From Paenibacillus sp. V4I7 (lineage in GTDB: Bacteria > Bacillota > Bacilli > Paenibacillales > NBRC-103111), in the NCBI RefSeq assembly GCF_030817275.1, contig NZ_JAUSZD010000002.1, positions 3,844,001 through 3,908,000 of the forward strand: a stretch of 64,000 nt of DNA. The letters are read 5' to 3'. The notes beneath the pieces were generated by a model. The model had not been told where the DNA came from. It saw only the letters and a list, made by a program, of their open reading frames with translations, and ran no database searches. How positions within the stretch are numbered: the first letter of the stretch is position 1; every line of letters begins with the position of its first letter. Shown here piece by piece: positions 10,302 through 19,983 of this stretch. The position numbers were made by a program, and so were the translations under genes.

Positions 10302-11459
10302 TCACGCTAGCTTATTTATAAAGCGCTCAAGACGATCAAGAGACTGTTCCAATACTTCTTGTGAATAAGCATAAGAAATTCGGATATAGCCTTCTCCGTA
10401 AGAAGTGAAAGCATCTCCAGGAACAACTGCAACATGTTCCTCATGAAGTAGTCTCATGGTAAATTCTTGAGAGGATAATCCGAACTTGGCAATGGAAGGG
10501 AACAAATAAAATGCCCCATTCGGCTTCTCTAACTCGAAACCCATAGCGAGCAAACGATCATAGACATAGTCCCTACGAACTTCATAGGCATTGCGCATAG
10601 GCAGAGCATCATCCACCCCAACTGTCAAAGCCTCTAATGCCGCATACTGGCTTACTGAGCTTGCGCAAGTCACATTATACTGATGCACCTTGACCATATG
10701 CTCCGTTATGTAAGCTGGCGCTAGTGTAAATCCAATTCGCCAACCTGTCATAGCGTGGGATTTAGAAAGGCCATTAATGACAATCGTCTTCTCACGAAGC
10801 TTACCCATCGTTGCAATAGACTGATGACGAACACCGTACACAAGCTCACTGTAAATTTCATCGGATAAAATAAACAATTCCCGATCTTCTAATAATTGTG
10901 CCAAATCGGCCAATTCCTGCTTCGTGAGTACTTGGCCTGTAGGATTAGATGGGTAGCACAAGATAACGCAGCGCGTGTTAGCTGTTAAATAAGGCTCGAG
11001 CAACTCAGCCGTTAATTTCAAGCCATTTGGTCTGGTATCGACATAGACAGGAATTCCCCCTGCCAATCTGATTAATGGCTCGTACCCAGGGTAAATAGGT
11101 GCGGGAATAATAACTTCCGCACCAGGTGTAAGAATGGTACGTAACGTAATGTCAACCGCTTGACTCGCTCCAGCGGTCACGATTATTTCATCAGCCGCGT
11201 GGTATTGTTGGCCGTACTTCGTGTGGACAAAGCTGGATACCGCTTCTCGCAGCTCCAATAGTCCGGGATTTTGCGTATAGACCGTTTTATTTTGATCCAA
11301 TGCCCTCTGTCCAGCCTCAATAATATGCCGCGGCGTCGGGAAATCAGGCTGCCCAATCGTTAACGTCAATGCGCCTGGAATGGTGCTGACGAGATTAGAT
11401 ATTTTGCGTATGCCTGAAATTTGAATATCTTTCACTTGTGGATTAATCAGATGCTCCAT
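10302..11459 (-). CDS. patA: PLP-dependent aminotransferase, probably N-acetyl-LL-diaminopimelate aminotransferase
   Basis: Fold-type I aminotransferase, 385 residues from ATG 11459, which has GAGAGGAG nine bases upstream; the frame is open further upstream but without a site. The PLP lysine lies in INGLSKSHAMTGWRIGF, with the PSNPTGQ and SDEIYSELVY motifs upstream of it. In Bacillus PatA performs the step between DapH and DapL, and the convergent position here supports the same role. It ends next to the shared terminator. Other class I aminotransferases (aspartate or aromatic) have similar motifs, so the substrate is inferred from context. The next gene upstream on this strand is rluD. Confidence 0.83.
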   Translation of the reverse strand: MEHLINPQVKDIQISGIRKISNLVSTIPGALTLTIGQPDFPTPRHIIEAGQRALDQNKTVYTQNPGLLELREAVSSFVHTKYGQQYHAADEIIVTAGASQAVDITLRTILTPGAEVIIPAPIYPGYEPLIRLAGGIPVYVDTRPNGLKLTAELLEPYLTANTRCVILCYPSNPTGQVLTKQELADLAQLLEDRELFILSDEIYSELVYGVRHQSIATMGKLREKTIVINGLSKSHAMTGWRIGFTLAPAYITEHMVKVHQYNVTCASSVSQYAALEALTVGVDDALPMRNAYEVRRDYVYDRLLAMGFELEKPNGAFYLFPSIAKFGLSSQEFTMRLLHEEHVAVVPGDAFTSYGEGYIRISYAYSQEVLEQSLDRLERFINKLA

Positions 11460-11490
11460 GTGATTCACTCCTCTCCCACTCTGAAGAACC

Positions 11491-12441
11491 CTAGGATGTT
11501 CGAATTGTTTGCAGAAGGTTTTCCATATCAACTGGAATCGGTGCTTCGAATTGCAACCATTCCCCTGTTCGCGGATGCTTAAAGCCCAGAATGGCAGCGT
11601 GCAGCGCCTGGCCATCCATCAGCATCCCTTTGCTCTTGCCATACATCGGGTCCCCAACAAGAGGGTGTCCAATGAATTTCATATGCACACGAATTTGATG
11701 GGTTCTTCCTGTTTCCAGCTTCAGCTCCACCAAGGTAAAATCACCAAAGCGTTCGATAACTACGAAATGAGTTACCGCATGCTTGCTGTTTTTCTCCGTT
11801 ACTGTATACATCTTGCGGTCATTTGAATCGCGACCTATCGGAGCGTCTATGGTACCTTGATCATGTTGTAGATTCCCATGTACTAAGGCGATATATTTGC
11901 GATTGACCGTATGAGCCTTTAACTGTTCTGCTAAGCTAGCGTGTGCTTTGTCGTTCTTTGCTGACATGATGAGACCGGATGTGTCCTTATCAATGCGATG
12001 TACGATTCCAGGACGCAGTTCTCCGTTGATGCCAGATAGATCCTTGCAATGGTACATCAATGCGTTAACCAATGTACCTGAGTAATGGCCAGGCGCTGGA
12101 TGAACGACAAGTCCCCGCTGTTTATTGATTACGATGACATCGGCGTCTTCATATACCACATTCAGGGGAATGTTTTCCGCAGCAAGCTCAACACCTTGAG
12201 GTTCAGGAATTCGCAAAGAAATAACATCTTGTTCAGACAACTTATAGTTTGGTTTAGTGGTTTTCCCATTCACTTTAACATGCCCGTCTTTGACCCATTG
12301 CTGGACGAGTGTTCTTGACACATCTTCTTCCAATGCTTCCGTTATGAATTTATCAATACGTTCACTGGCATACTGCTCTTCAACCGTCCATTCGACGACA
12401 TCATTTGTCACGGCCTCAGATGAGGTCTGATTTGTGTTCAT
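11491..12441 (-). CDS. rluD: RluA/RluD-family 23S rRNA pseudouridine synthase
   Basis: Converts uridines to pseudouridine in large-subunit rRNA. The 316 residues have an N-terminal S4 RNA-binding domain (SERIDKFITEALE, near 20-80) and the catalytic motif HRIDKDTSGLIM with its Asp, then the GRTHQIRVHM segment. The longer frame starts at 12462, but AAGGAG directly before ATG 12441 supports the shorter start. It overlaps the 3' end of lspA by 26 bp, the usual lspA-rluD order of Bacillota. The exact target uridines cannot be read from sequence. Confidence 0.92.
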   Translation of the reverse strand: MNTNQTSSEAVTNDVVEWTVEEQYASERIDKFITEALEEDVSRTLVQQWVKDGHVKVNGKTTKPNYKLSEQDVISLRIPEPQGVELAAENIPLNVVYEDADVIVINKQRGLVVHPAPGHYSGTLVNALMYHCKDLSGINGELRPGIVHRIDKDTSGLIMSAKNDKAHASLAEQLKAHTVNRKYIALVHGNLQHDQGTIDAPIGRDSNDRKMYTVTEKNSKHAVTHFVVIERFGDFTLVELKLETGRTHQIRVHMKFIGHPLVGDPMYGKSKGMLMDGQALHAAILGFKHPRTGEWLQFEAPIPVDMENLLQTIRTS

Positions 12442-12934
12442 TCGTTGCTCCTTTTTTTTCATTTCTCCAAGTAAGTAACGATTCTAAGAAAATCAGGATT
12501 ACCCCGATTACGATGGCCGAATCAGCTAAATTGAAAATCGGATAAATATAATAAATGGCTTTGCCGAACAAGCTAAAATCAAAGGTAAACTGCAGGAAAT
12601 CCACAACTTCACCGAATAAAGCTCGATCAATGAAATTACCGATTGCTCCTCCTAGCAGTAGACTAAGCGCAAAAGATAACAAAACTTTTCTTTCACGTAT
12701 CGTCCGGCGCAAGTACCAGAGAATACCAATCACAACAATGAGCGTTATCACAATGAAAAACCATCTTTGGTTTTGCAAAATGCCAAATGCCGCGCCTCTA
12801 TTGCGATGCGATGTCAGGATGAAAAAATCACCCAGCACCGGACGCTCCTCGCCAAGCGGAATTCGTTTCACAATAAACCATTTGGATACTTGATCCAAAA
12901 TAAAAACGATGAGCGCATAAAAATAATATTTCAT
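12416..12934 (-). CDS. lspA: Lipoprotein signal peptidase (signal peptidase II)
   Basis: Membrane aspartyl protease that cleaves prolipoprotein signal peptides after lipidation. The 172 residues have four predicted membrane helices. The conserved NRGAAFG box, the first catalytic Asp in GGAIGNFIDR and the second in FNLADSAI are all present. The charged C-terminal tail after LLTWRNEKKG is somewhat long. ATG 12934 follows AGGAGG, the end of a hairpin repeat. Likely substrates in this window include OppA, the DUF4349 protein, the lipoprotein at 59.4 kb and YlaJ. Confidence 0.96.
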   Translation of the reverse strand: MKYYFYALIVFILDQVSKWFIVKRIPLGEERPVLGDFFILTSHRNRGAAFGILQNQRWFFIVITLIVVIGILWYLRRTIRERKVLLSFALSLLLGGAIGNFIDRALFGEVVDFLQFTFDFSLFGKAIYYIYPIFNLADSAIVIGVILIFLESLLTWRNEKKGATNEHKSDLI

Positions 12935-12941
12935 TATCTTT

Positions 12942-13015
12942 TCCTCCTAAGAGTTTTCGTAAGAAAACTTGCATCATAAACTTACTTCGTAAGCATTAAC
13001 TTTTCGTAAGCTTTA
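12942..13015 (-). repeat. Shine-Dalgarno-linked hairpin repeat before lspA
   Basis: On the coding strand a linker with AATGCTTACGAAGTAAG and TTTATGATGCAAG precedes the hairpin TTTTCTTACGAAAA, then CTCTT and AGGAGG, the lspA ribosome-binding site. The stem sequence differs from the pyrR copy but pairs perfectly. A further degenerate arm (AAGCTTACGAAAAG) lies upstream. Confidence 0.8.
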
Positions 13016-13117
13016 AACAAGTTCCTCAATTTCAAGGAATTACCTCACTAAAAAAAGCTGTCACTCGGCATTATAACGGTAGGCATCAGCTGTTAGAAAG
13101 GAGCTGTACGATAACCT

Positions 13118-13861
13118 ATGAGCCATTTATCCGAGGAGCAATTAAGAGAATTATATCTGCAATTATTGGAGGAAAAGCTTTATCTTGAGAAACATTTTGC
13201 CACGAATGATAATTATGGCCTGTCCAATTCTTTCAAAGATAGTACTGGAGAGCTCTCCATGTATGATAATCATCCAGGAGACATTGCCACAGAAATTTAC
13301 GAACGGGAAAAAGATATTTCACTCAACGAACATGCTGAATTTCATTTAAATCAAGTCAATGAAGCCTTAGCTCGCATGGAGAGTGGAGAATATGGTATAT
13401 GTGCGTTCAGCAAACAACCGATTCCCTTTGAGCGTCTTCAAGCTATCCCTACTACCATTTACAGCTTAGAACACGTTCCTGATCCTGAGCAATCATTCAG
13501 AAGACCTGTTGAAGAACAACTGCTCTACCCACCTTTTGGCCGAACCAGCTTTGACGAACGTGACGATGAGACCGAATTTGATGGTGAAGATGCCTGGCAA
13601 ATCGTTGAAAGTTGGGGCACCTCCAATTCGCCAGCTTTTGCCGAAGACCCGAACGTGGGAAGCTACAACGAAATGTATATTGAAGCTGATGAACACGAAG
13701 GTTATGTTGAGTCTTTCGAGAGCTTTGTTGCGACAGACCTGTATGGTGAACATGTCACCATTGTTCGAGGTAAGGCCTACCGTGATTACATGCATAACGG
13801 CGAGGGCGATCCTCTACTCGAACCAGAAAACCTTTCCAATTCGGAGGATGAGCAGCTCTAG
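13118..13861 (+). CDS. yteA: YteA-family protein, TraR/DksA-related
   Basis: The 247 residues match the sporulation-associated YteA family: an N-terminal helical part with DNHPGDIATEIYEREKD near residue 50, then the DksA-like segment YGICAFSKQPIPFERL near 110. An acidic C-terminal region ends with YESFVATDLYGEH-like sequence (ESFESFVATDLYGEH). Only one Cys remains of the C4 zinc finger, which as I recall is normal for this family. The function is unknown. ATG 13118 has AGGAG at an unusually long distance (about 14 bases). It is divergent from lspA and convergent with ileS. Confidence 0.85.
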   Translation: MSHLSEEQLRELYLQLLEEKLYLEKHFATNDNYGLSNSFKDSTGELSMYDNHPGDIATEIYEREKDISLNEHAEFHLNQVNEALARMESGEYGICAFSKQPIPFERLQAIPTTIYSLEHVPDPEQSFRRPVEEQLLYPPFGRTSFDERDDETEFDGEDAWQIVESWGTSNSPAFAEDPNVGSYNEMYIEADEHEGYVESFESFVATDLYGEHVTIVRGKAYRDYMHNGEGDPLLEPENLSNSEDEQL

Positions 13862-13906
13862 AAAAAACAGGACAAACGAGCTTCGCATGAAGCGAAAGCT
13901 CGTTTG
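13862..13906. terminator. Terminator between yteA and ileS
   Basis: A long stem, CAAACGAGCTTCGC (13873-13886) with GCGAAAGCTCGTTTG (13892-13906), has one bulge. On the minus strand it is followed by a run of six T, so it chiefly terminates ileS; on the plus strand the tail is only T-rich. Confidence 0.8.
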
Positions 13907-13912
13907 CTTCCT

Positions 13913-16681
13913 TTACTCGTGGTAATGAGCCGAAACAACGTCATTACATCTCGCACATAGTGTCGGATGTTCTTTACTTTGCCCCACCTCAGGAGTCACT
14001 ATCCAGCAGCGCTCGCACTTCTCGCCTTCAGCTACCGTGATAGCAATGGCCGCATCCTTCGATTGATATACCCCAGCAGGAGTCTCCGTTCCAGGTTTAT
14101 GCACGCTCACAGCAGACACGATGAACAACTGATCCAACTGCTCCAATTGCATAAGTAAATCGTAAGCAGCTTCATTCGGATATAGATGAACAGCAGCTCC
14201 TAATGAGTTACCGATGACCTTCTCTTTACGTGCCTCTTCGAGAGCTTTCAGAACTTCATCTCTAACATCCAAGAAGCTATTCCATTTATTTTCCAATTCT
14301 TCCTTGTATAAACTTGAATCGACTTCCGGCAGTTCTGCTAACTGCACACTGCTGAGTTCAACACCAGGAATGTACTTCCATACTTCATCCGCTGTATGTG
14401 GAAGAATAGGTGAGATCAGCTTCGTAATCGCAGTTAAGGAAGCATATAATACGGTCTGCGAAGCTTTCCGAGCAGGATCATGAGGCGCGTTTGCATACAA
14501 ACGATCCTTGATAATATCTAAGTAGAAAGAGCTCATTTCAACCGCGCAGAAATGATGAATTGTTTGGTAAACGACATGGAATTCATACGCTTCATAAGCC
14601 TTCACTACTTTCTCAATCATACGATTCAAACGGATCAACGCATAACGATCGAGTTCCGACAAACTCTCCGTCGCTACGCGATCTGTTTCTGGATTGAAAT
14701 GACTCATGTTACCCAGCAAGAACCGCATCGTGTTGCGAATTTTACGGTATACTTCCGTCGTTTGGTTCAAGATATTATCCGAGATCCGGTGATCCGATTG
14801 ATAATCGACTGAAGATACCCACAGACGCAGGATATCAGCACCTAGCTTACCACATACAACATTCGGATCAATCGTGTTTCCGATCGACTTGGACATTTTC
14901 CGTCCTTCTCCATCCAACGTAAAGCCATGGCTGAGTACGCCTTTATAAGGCGATTTCTCTCTTGTGGCAACACCTGTAATGAGGGAGGAGTTAAACCAAC
15001 CACGGTACTGGTCAGAACCTTCCAAGTACAGATCCGCAGGCCACTGCAGCTCAGGACGGGATTCTAAAACAGCCACATGACTAGAACCAGAATCAAACCA
15101 TACGTCCATGATATCCGTTTCCTTACGGAACTCACCATGACCACATTTGGAGCAGCTAGTTCCCTGAGGAAGGAGATCCTTCTCATCCTTGATAAACCAA
15201 GCATTTGAGCCTTCTTGCTCAAATAACTGAGCCACATGTTCAATGGTTTGCTCATTAACAAGCGGTTCGTTACAGCTCCGGCAGTAGAAGATCGGAATAG
15301 GCACACCCCATGCACGCTGCCTCGAGATACACCAGTCTCCACGATCTGCAATCATGTTATGCAGGCGGATTTCGCCCCACTCCGGTGTCCACTTCACTTG
15401 CTTAATTTCATCCAGCATCTCTTGTCTGAATTTATCGATAGACGCGAACCACTGCTCTGTTGCTCGATAAATAACAGGCTTCTTCGTGCGCCAATCATGG
15501 GCATATTGATGCTGAATTTCTCCAGCTTTAAGCAATAGACCTGATTCCTGCAGCTTTTCGATAATCAACTTGCCGCCTTTTTCGTAGAACATGCCTTCGA
15601 AGCCCGGTGCTTCAGCGGTGAAATGCCCTTGATCATCCACAGGACATAGCACTCCGATGTTATAACGTTGTCCAATCGCGAAATCGTCTTCCCCGTGTCC
15701 AGGAGCTGTGTGTACACATCCAGTACCTGCTTCTAGTGTCACATGTTCCCCAACCATAACAAGCGATTCACGGTCATAGAAAGGATGCTGACACGTAACG
15801 AACTCGAGCTCGCTGCCTTTTACTGTCGACAATACTTCGTAATCGGCCCAGCCAATTTCCTTAGCTGCTGCTGCAAGCAAGCCCTGTGCAAGTACATATT
15901 TTTTCCCATTGGCTTGAACAACAGCATAGTCAAACTCAGGGTGAAGTGAAATGCCCAGATTGGCAGGCAGTGTCCATGCCGTTGTCGTCCAGATCACAAT
16001 AGCGGCATCCTCTGGCAGCTTGCCTTTGCCGTCTTTAACAGGGAACGCCACATAAATGGAAGTGGACGTTTTTTCTTTGTACTCAATCTCAGCTTCTGCA
16101 AGTGCACTTTCGGAAGATGGGGACCAATAGACAGGCTTCAAACCTTTGTAGACAAAGCCTTTTTGCACCATTTTACCGAATACTCGAATTTGCTGAGCTT
16201 CATAATTCGGCTGCAGTGTGATATACGGATTCTTCCAGTCACCGCGGATACCCAGACGCTGGAATTGGCTCTTCTGTTTCTCAACAGACTGAAGAGCGTA
16301 CTCTTTGCAATATTCACGGAACTCAGGGACGGTCATTTTTTTACGATCAACTTTACCGCTATTCGTAATGACTTGCTCAATCGGCAAGCCATGTGTATCC
16401 CAACCTGGAACATAAGGTGCATCGAAGCCTTGCAGCGTTTTGAATCGTACGATGATATCTTTTAATACCTTGTTGAGCGCATGCCCGATATGAATATCTC
16501 CGTTCGCGTACGGAGGCCCGTCATGAAGAATAAATTTGGTTCTGCCACTACGACTCTCCTGCACTTTGGCATAGATGTCCTCAGCTTCCCAATGCTCTTG
16601 CATTTTCGGTTCCGCTTGCGGCAAATTGCCTCTCATCGGAAATTCCGTTTGTAGTAAATTTAATGTTTTGCCATAATCCAT
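13913..16681 (-). CDS. ileS: Isoleucyl-tRNA synthetase
   Basis: Charges tRNA-Ile; class Ia synthetase of 922 residues, the usual bacterial length. The HIGH signature is in [11 protein letters not shown] (near 60), KMSKS in [10 protein letters not shown] (near 600), and the editing domain lies between them. The C-terminal zinc site CERCW...LCARC is intact. ATG 16681 has GGAGAGG upstream. A T-box leader precedes it, so transcription responds to uncharged tRNA-Ile. It follows divIVA in the same orientation, the standard Bacillota order, but its own promoter and T-box make it independent. Confidence 0.98.
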   Translation of the reverse strand: MDYGKTLNLLQTEFPMRGNLPQAEPKMQEHWEAEDIYAKVQESRSGRTKFILHDGPPYANGDIHIGHALNKVLKDIIVRFKTLQGFDAPYVPGWDTHGLPIEQVITNSGKVDRKKMTVPEFREYCKEYALQSVEKQKSQFQRLGIRGDWKNPYITLQPNYEAQQIRVFGKMVQKGFVYKGLKPVYWSPSSESALAEAEIEYKEKTSTSIYVAFPVKDGKGKLPEDAAIVIWTTTAWTLPANLGISLHPEFDYAVVQANGKKYVLAQGLLAAAAKEIGWADYEVLSTVKGSELEFVTCQHPFYDRESLVMVGEHVTLEAGTGCVHTAPGHGEDDFAIGQRYNIGVLCPVDDQGHFTAEAPGFEGMFYEKGGKLIIEKLQESGLLLKAGEIQHQYAHDWRTKKPVIYRATEQWFASIDKFRQEMLDEIKQVKWTPEWGEIRLHNMIADRGDWCISRQRAWGVPIPIFYCRSCNEPLVNEQTIEHVAQLFEQEGSNAWFIKDEKDLLPQGTSCSKCGHGEFRKETDIMDVWFDSGSSHVAVLESRPELQWPADLYLEGSDQYRGWFNSSLITGVATREKSPYKGVLSHGFTLDGEGRKMSKSIGNTIDPNVVCGKLGADILRLWVSSVDYQSDHRISDNILNQTTEVYRKIRNTMRFLLGNMSHFNPETDRVATESLSELDRYALIRLNRMIEKVVKAYEAYEFHVVYQTIHHFCAVEMSSFYLDIIKDRLYANAPHDPARKASQTVLYASLTAITKLISPILPHTADEVWKYIPGVELSSVQLAELPEVDSSLYKEELENKWNSFLDVRDEVLKALEEARKEKVIGNSLGAAVHLYPNEAAYDLLMQLEQLDQLFIVSAVSVHKPGTETPAGVYQSKDAAIAITVAEGEKCERCWIVTPEVGQSKEHPTLCARCNDVVSAHYHE

Positions 16682-16719
16682 GCTAACCTCTCCATTCCTG
16701 CCTCAAACTTTATGTTGTC

Positions 16720-17014
16720 AAAAAAAACAAAAAAAGCCTCTCATCCCCAAAAGGGACGAGAAACTTTAGCTCGCGGTACCACCCTCGTTAACAAGCAAAA
16801 TGAACATACACCTTCCGGCGTATCGAACACAAGCTTAATCACTCGATCATGTGTAACGGCATGACCCGTTTCTCTCTACTCGCTTCAAGAGACGCTCCTG
16901 GGGGATATTCGGTACGCTGCAGAGATTAGGCTCACACCAATACCCTAATTCGCTGACACTGCTCATTCGACCTACTCGTTCCAGTCATAGCTTTACTGAG
17001 ATACATTTAACAGG
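16720..17014 (-). promoter_or_regulatory. T-box leader of ileS
   Basis: On the minus strand the conserved T-box AGGGTGGTACCGCGAGC (16785-16769) is followed by a terminator, stem CTCGTCCC with GGGATGAG (16760-16740), and a long T-run. Upstream lies a stem I region containing GAATATC; the ATC at 16906-16904 is the probable isoleucine specifier codon, though TAT in the next register is possible on sequence alone. Uncharged tRNA-Ile should stabilise the antiterminator and allow ileS expression. Confidence 0.92.
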
Positions 17015-17043
17015 AGTATAACCAATTCGTTAGGCATAGTCAA
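17015..17043 (-). promoter_or_regulatory. SigA-type promoter of ileS
   Basis: TTGACT (17043-17038), a 17-bp spacer and TATACT (17020-17015) lie just upstream of the T-box leader and downstream of divIVA, giving ileS a promoter of its own. Confidence 0.75.
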
Positions 17044-17069
17044 TATGACAGCCACCTAATCATTGATTC

Positions 17070-17546
17070 CTACTCTTCTTTATTTTCAAACTGCATACTT
17101 TGCCAGCCTTCCGTGTTGAGCAGCTCTAATTGTGCTTCAAGCAGCGTCCGGAAGCGTGTGCGATAAATGGAGGCTTGTTTTTTCAACTCTTCAATCTCCA
17201 AAGCAACCTTGCGTGAACGTGTCAAGGATTCATTAATAATTCGATCTGCATTCTTCTCAGCTTCCTTCAAGATCAGCTGTGCTTCTTTCTTGGCGTTGCT
17301 TCTCACTTCATCCGCAGCTTCTTGAGCAACAATAATTGTTTTACTAAGTGATTCCTCAATATTCGTGAAATGGTCCAAACGTTCCTGCAGTGTCACCGTT
17401 TGATTGTGCAAGTCTTTATTCTCACGAATCAATGCCTCGTAATCCTTAATAACTTGATCCAGGAATTCATTCACTTGATCTTCATCATAACCGCGGAACG
17501 AGCGAGAAAACTCCTTATTATGTATGTCTAGCGGTGTTAATGGCAT
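17070..17546 (-). CDS. divIVA: Cell-division / polarity protein DivIVA
   Basis: Coiled-coil protein that recognises negatively curved membrane at poles and septa. The 158 residues begin with the family signature PLTPLDIHNKEFSRSFRGYD and GYDEDQVNEFLD, followed by a continuous coiled coil to about residue 150. No membrane segment is present. ATG 17546 has AAGGAGG, again joined to a hairpin repeat. It closes the ylm cluster with SepF, YlmE, YlmG and YlmH, a neighbourhood tied to septum placement. Confidence 0.96.
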   Translation of the reverse strand: MPLTPLDIHNKEFSRSFRGYDEDQVNEFLDQVIKDYEALIRENKDLHNQTVTLQERLDHFTNIEESLSKTIIVAQEAADEVRSNAKKEAQLILKEAEKNADRIINESLTRSRKVALEIEELKKQASIYRTRFRTLLEAQLELLNTEGWQSMQFENKEE

Positions 17547-17557
17547 TAGTGCCCCTC

Positions 17558-17625
17558 CTTAGCGTTTTGCGCAGCAAAACTGACTTCGTAAGCATAAGCT
17601 GAGCTTTCTTCCAAGAAAGCTAGTT
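17558..17625 (-). repeat. Shine-Dalgarno-linked hairpin repeat before divIVA
   Basis: On the coding strand the hairpin AGCTTTCTTGGAAGAAAGCT and a linker with ATGCTTACGAAGTCAG are followed by the hairpin TTTTGCTGCGCAAAA, then CGCT and AAGGAGG, the divIVA ribosome-binding site. The ending CGCTAAGGAGG is shared with the copy before the ABC exporter; other copies end CTCTTAGGAGG. Confidence 0.82.
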
Positions 17626-17701
17626 TGAACCCACATCTATACTGATCAGTTCGACAGAAAATAAGCAATTCCTGCAAAGTTCGTGGATAAATTATCCACG
17701 T

Positions 17702-18484
17702 TCATGCAAATTTGCCGATCTTCACACGAATTCGCCCTTTTTTCGTTACGCCTTCCACTTCAAGCACCTTGAATCTACCAAATCCTTGCAAAGACACCAT
17801 ATCCCCTTCTTTAAGAGGCTTACTAGGATCTTCCTCCAGCTTCCAATTGACGCGGCAGCGGCCAGCTTGAATGGGAACCAATATTTTAGCTCGGCTAAGC
17901 CTGAATACATCGCTCACAATCCCGTCCATACGCATAGATGCAACAGACAGGTTCAGCTCGTCCAATTGTACTTGAGCGAGTTCCAGCTTATCTAACGACA
18001 GCAGTTCTGTTTGTACATGAACCCTATGTACCTGGGACAAATTCAAATGCAGGTAATCTGCAGCATCCTGGGTAACCAGACAATGGCAGCCGCCCTCTAT
18101 AACATGAATATCGCCAACCTTGTCTCGCTTCATGCCGAGTCCAAGAATGGCGCCCATGTAATCTCCATGTTCTAATGTTAAAAATTTGCCGTCTCCGGAA
18201 GAAACCGACAAGACCGCCATCGCCATATCTTCCCCATCCAAAGATCGGTAATCAGGGGCAATCAGAGCCCTTCTTCGTTCGGCTGCCGAGTAGCCACCAT
18301 CTAACCGACAATGGACATCAGGGTGACGGTTAACGAGTGATGTCAGTATAAAAGCTTGTCTGGGGTCCAGAAAATCTGTTAGCTTCACAGCATGCTGCTC
18401 AGCAGCCCGCTCCACCCAATCCCAGGCTTTGTCAACAAAATGATGTTCATCCGAATGAAAATGACCATAGAGTTCTTTTGGCAA
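17702..18484 (-). CDS. ylmH: YlmH, S4-domain RNA-binding protein
   Basis: The 260 residues match YlmH: an N-terminal YlmH-type region (HHFVDKAWDWVERA, LDPRQAFIL) and a C-terminal S4 domain (SRAKILVPIQAGRCRVNWK, ending GRIRVKIGKFA). YlmH is reported in Bacillota as a ribosome-associated S4 protein acting on stalled 50S-peptidyl-tRNA complexes, though its location here reflects the old division cluster. It starts 2 bp after the ylmG stop, so it is co-transcribed. The gap of 155 bp to divIVA holds a hairpin repeat. Confidence 0.92.
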   Translation of the reverse strand: MPKELYGHFHSDEHHFVDKAWDWVERAAEQHAVKLTDFLDPRQAFILTSLVNRHPDVHCRLDGGYSAAERRRALIAPDYRSLDGEDMAMAVLSVSSGDGKFLTLEHGDYMGAILGLGMKRDKVGDIHVIEGGCHCLVTQDAADYLHLNLSQVHRVHVQTELLSLDKLELAQVQLDELNLSVASMRMDGIVSDVFRLSRAKILVPIQAGRCRVNWKLEEDPSKPLKEGDMVSLQGFGRFKVLEVEGVTKKGRIRVKIGKFA

Positions 18485-18486
18485 TG

Positions 18487-18771
18487 TTAGAACAACCCCA
18501 CAATGAAATCGAGCACAGCCATAATCCCCATAACCACAAATCGCAGTGCGATTAAGGCCACAATTGGCGAAAGATCAATAAACCCTATGCTAGGAATAAT
18601 TTTCCGGAAAGGGCTTAAATACGGTTCAACCAATTTCCCAAGAAGTCCTCCGACGAAGCTCTCACGTGCGCTAGGAAACCAAGAAAGAATTAAATAGCCA
18701 ATAATCATGAAATAATAAATTTCCATCAAAATACTAAGATAATAGTGAACGTAATTCACGTAAGCATCCAC
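18487..18771 (-). CDS. ylmG: YggT/YlmG-family membrane protein
   Basis: A small integral membrane protein of 94 residues with two hydrophobic helices (about 10-30 and 65-92) around the conserved SWFPSARES and PYLSPFRKIIP motif. YggT homologues are linked to membrane or nucleoid organisation; the role in Bacillota is not settled. The first start is GTG 18771, but AGAGGTGG is better placed for GTG 18759 (residue 5), which gives 90 residues as in most homologues. It lies between sepF and ylmH. Confidence 0.92.
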   Translation of the reverse strand: MDAYVNYVHYYLSILMEIYYFMIIGYLILSWFPSARESFVGGLLGKLVEPYLSPFRKIIPSIGFIDLSPIVALIALRFVVMGIMAVLDFIVGLF

Positions 18772-18791
18772 CTCTGTGTTAGGATATGAAC

Positions 18792-19214
18792 CTATTCCTC
18801 ACCCATCATTTCGGAGATGTGACCATGAATATCAACTGAATCTGGTGTACACAGAAAGATATTCGGTCCCAGTTTGGAAATAGACCCATTCAAAGCATAT
18901 ACCGTCCCGCTTAAGAAATCTACGATACGTATGGCTTGATCGCCACGAACTCGCTGTAAGTTGACGATCACGGCTCTTCGGGAACGAAGATGATCTGCGA
19001 TGTCTTGTGTTTCTTCATAGGTTCGAGGTTCACTTAGCACGACACGTGCATTTTTCTGTGAATGAATGCTGACGACATTAGCCTTATTTTTATTACGTAA
19101 TTCATAAGGATTGGTTTCAGGTTCTTCTGTTGCTTCCACAATACGCTCCCGCTCAACAACCTCTTCCTCTTCTTGCAGCCCAAGAAAATTCATAAATCGG
19201 TTATAAACACCCAC
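18792..19214 (-). CDS. sepF: Cell division protein SepF
   Basis: Membrane-anchored FtsZ-binding protein that works alongside FtsA in septum assembly. The 140 residues have an N-terminal amphipathic segment ([13 protein letters not shown]), an acidic linker and the SepF core from about 55 ([37 protein letters not shown]). It starts at GTG 19214 with AAGGAGG. Upstream ylmE is 38 bp away and both read the same way. Carrying both sepF and ftsA is normal for Bacillota. Confidence 0.96.
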   Translation of the reverse strand: MGVYNRFMNFLGLQEEEEVVERERIVEATEEPETNPYELRNKNKANVVSIHSQKNARVVLSEPRTYEETQDIADHLRSRRAVIVNLQRVRGDQAIRIVDFLSGTVYALNGSISKLGPNIFLCTPDSVDIHGHISEMMGEE

Positions 19215-19252
19215 TATAGTTCCCTCCTTATCATGTTCTTAAATCAGGTTAA

Positions 19253-19939
19253 CTAAAGTTCTTTCCCTACCAAAACAGTACCCAAACGAACCCAAGTTGC
19301 ACCTTCTTCAATCGCTACTTCAAAGTCTCCAGACATACCCATGGATAACTCCGTAATCTCGTACGGGAAAATTTTCCGTTCATTCAGACGGTCTCGCAAT
19401 TCTCTCAATCCACGGAAGACAGGTCTTGTTGCATTGGCCTCCATCTCGTAAGGAGCCATGGTCATCAAACCTGTGATATGTATATGTTTTAGCCTACTAA
19501 CTTCTGTAGCAAAATCGAAGAAATGCTCAGGTGCAATGCCATACTTTGACTCTTCCCCGGAAACGTTCACTTGCAATAAACAATTTACTTCAATTCCCAA
19601 AGCTGCAGCCTGCTTGTCCAGTTCTTTGGCCAGAGATATCCGATCCAACGAGTGAATGTAGGCGAATTTGCCAATGACATCTTTTACTTTATTCGTTTGC
19701 AAATGTCCAATGAAATGCCATGTTCCCCGTTCGTGGAGCGCTTCCCACTTCGGCTTTACATCCTGCCATCGATTCTCACCAATATGCAGAAGTCCTGCAT
19801 CCAATACGCTTTTGGTCGTCTCTAAGGAAACATATTTCGTTACAGCAATAATCTTAACATCGTTCTCTTTCCGTCCAGACCGCTTACATGCTGCGTCGAC
19901 ACGGGCTTCAACCTCATCTTTACGGGCCAGTAAACTCAC
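19253..19939 (-). CDS. ylmE: YggS/YlmE-family PLP homeostasis protein
   Basis: PLP-binding protein with a single fold-type III TIM barrel, thought to buffer pyridoxal phosphate rather than catalyse a reaction. The 228 residues contain the PLP lysine in VKIIAVTKYVS, the HIGENRWQD motif, HFIGHLQTNK and SMGMSGDFEVAIEEGATWVRLG. It starts at GTG 19939 with AGGTG. It sits between pgeF and sepF, the usual position in Bacillota. Confidence 0.94.
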   Translation of the reverse strand: MSLLARKDEVEARVDAACKRSGRKENDVKIIAVTKYVSLETTKSVLDAGLLHIGENRWQDVKPKWEALHERGTWHFIGHLQTNKVKDVIGKFAYIHSLDRISLAKELDKQAAALGIEVNCLLQVNVSGEESKYGIAPEHFFDFATEVSRLKHIHITGLMTMAPYEMEANATRPVFRGLRELRDRLNERKIFPYEITELSMGMSGDFEVAIEEGATWVRLGTVLVGKEL

Positions 19940-19983
19940 TTATGCAGACACCTCAATTCAACACTTCGCTTGCACCAATCTCC

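Noticed and set aside
13118-13861. YteA as a broken DksA with lost zinc ligands
   Set aside because: As far as I recall, loss of most ligands is shared by the YteA family; length and flanking motifs are normal.
16682-17069. Missing gene between divIVA and ileS
   Set aside because: The 388-bp gap is fully explained by the T-box leader and promoter of ileS.
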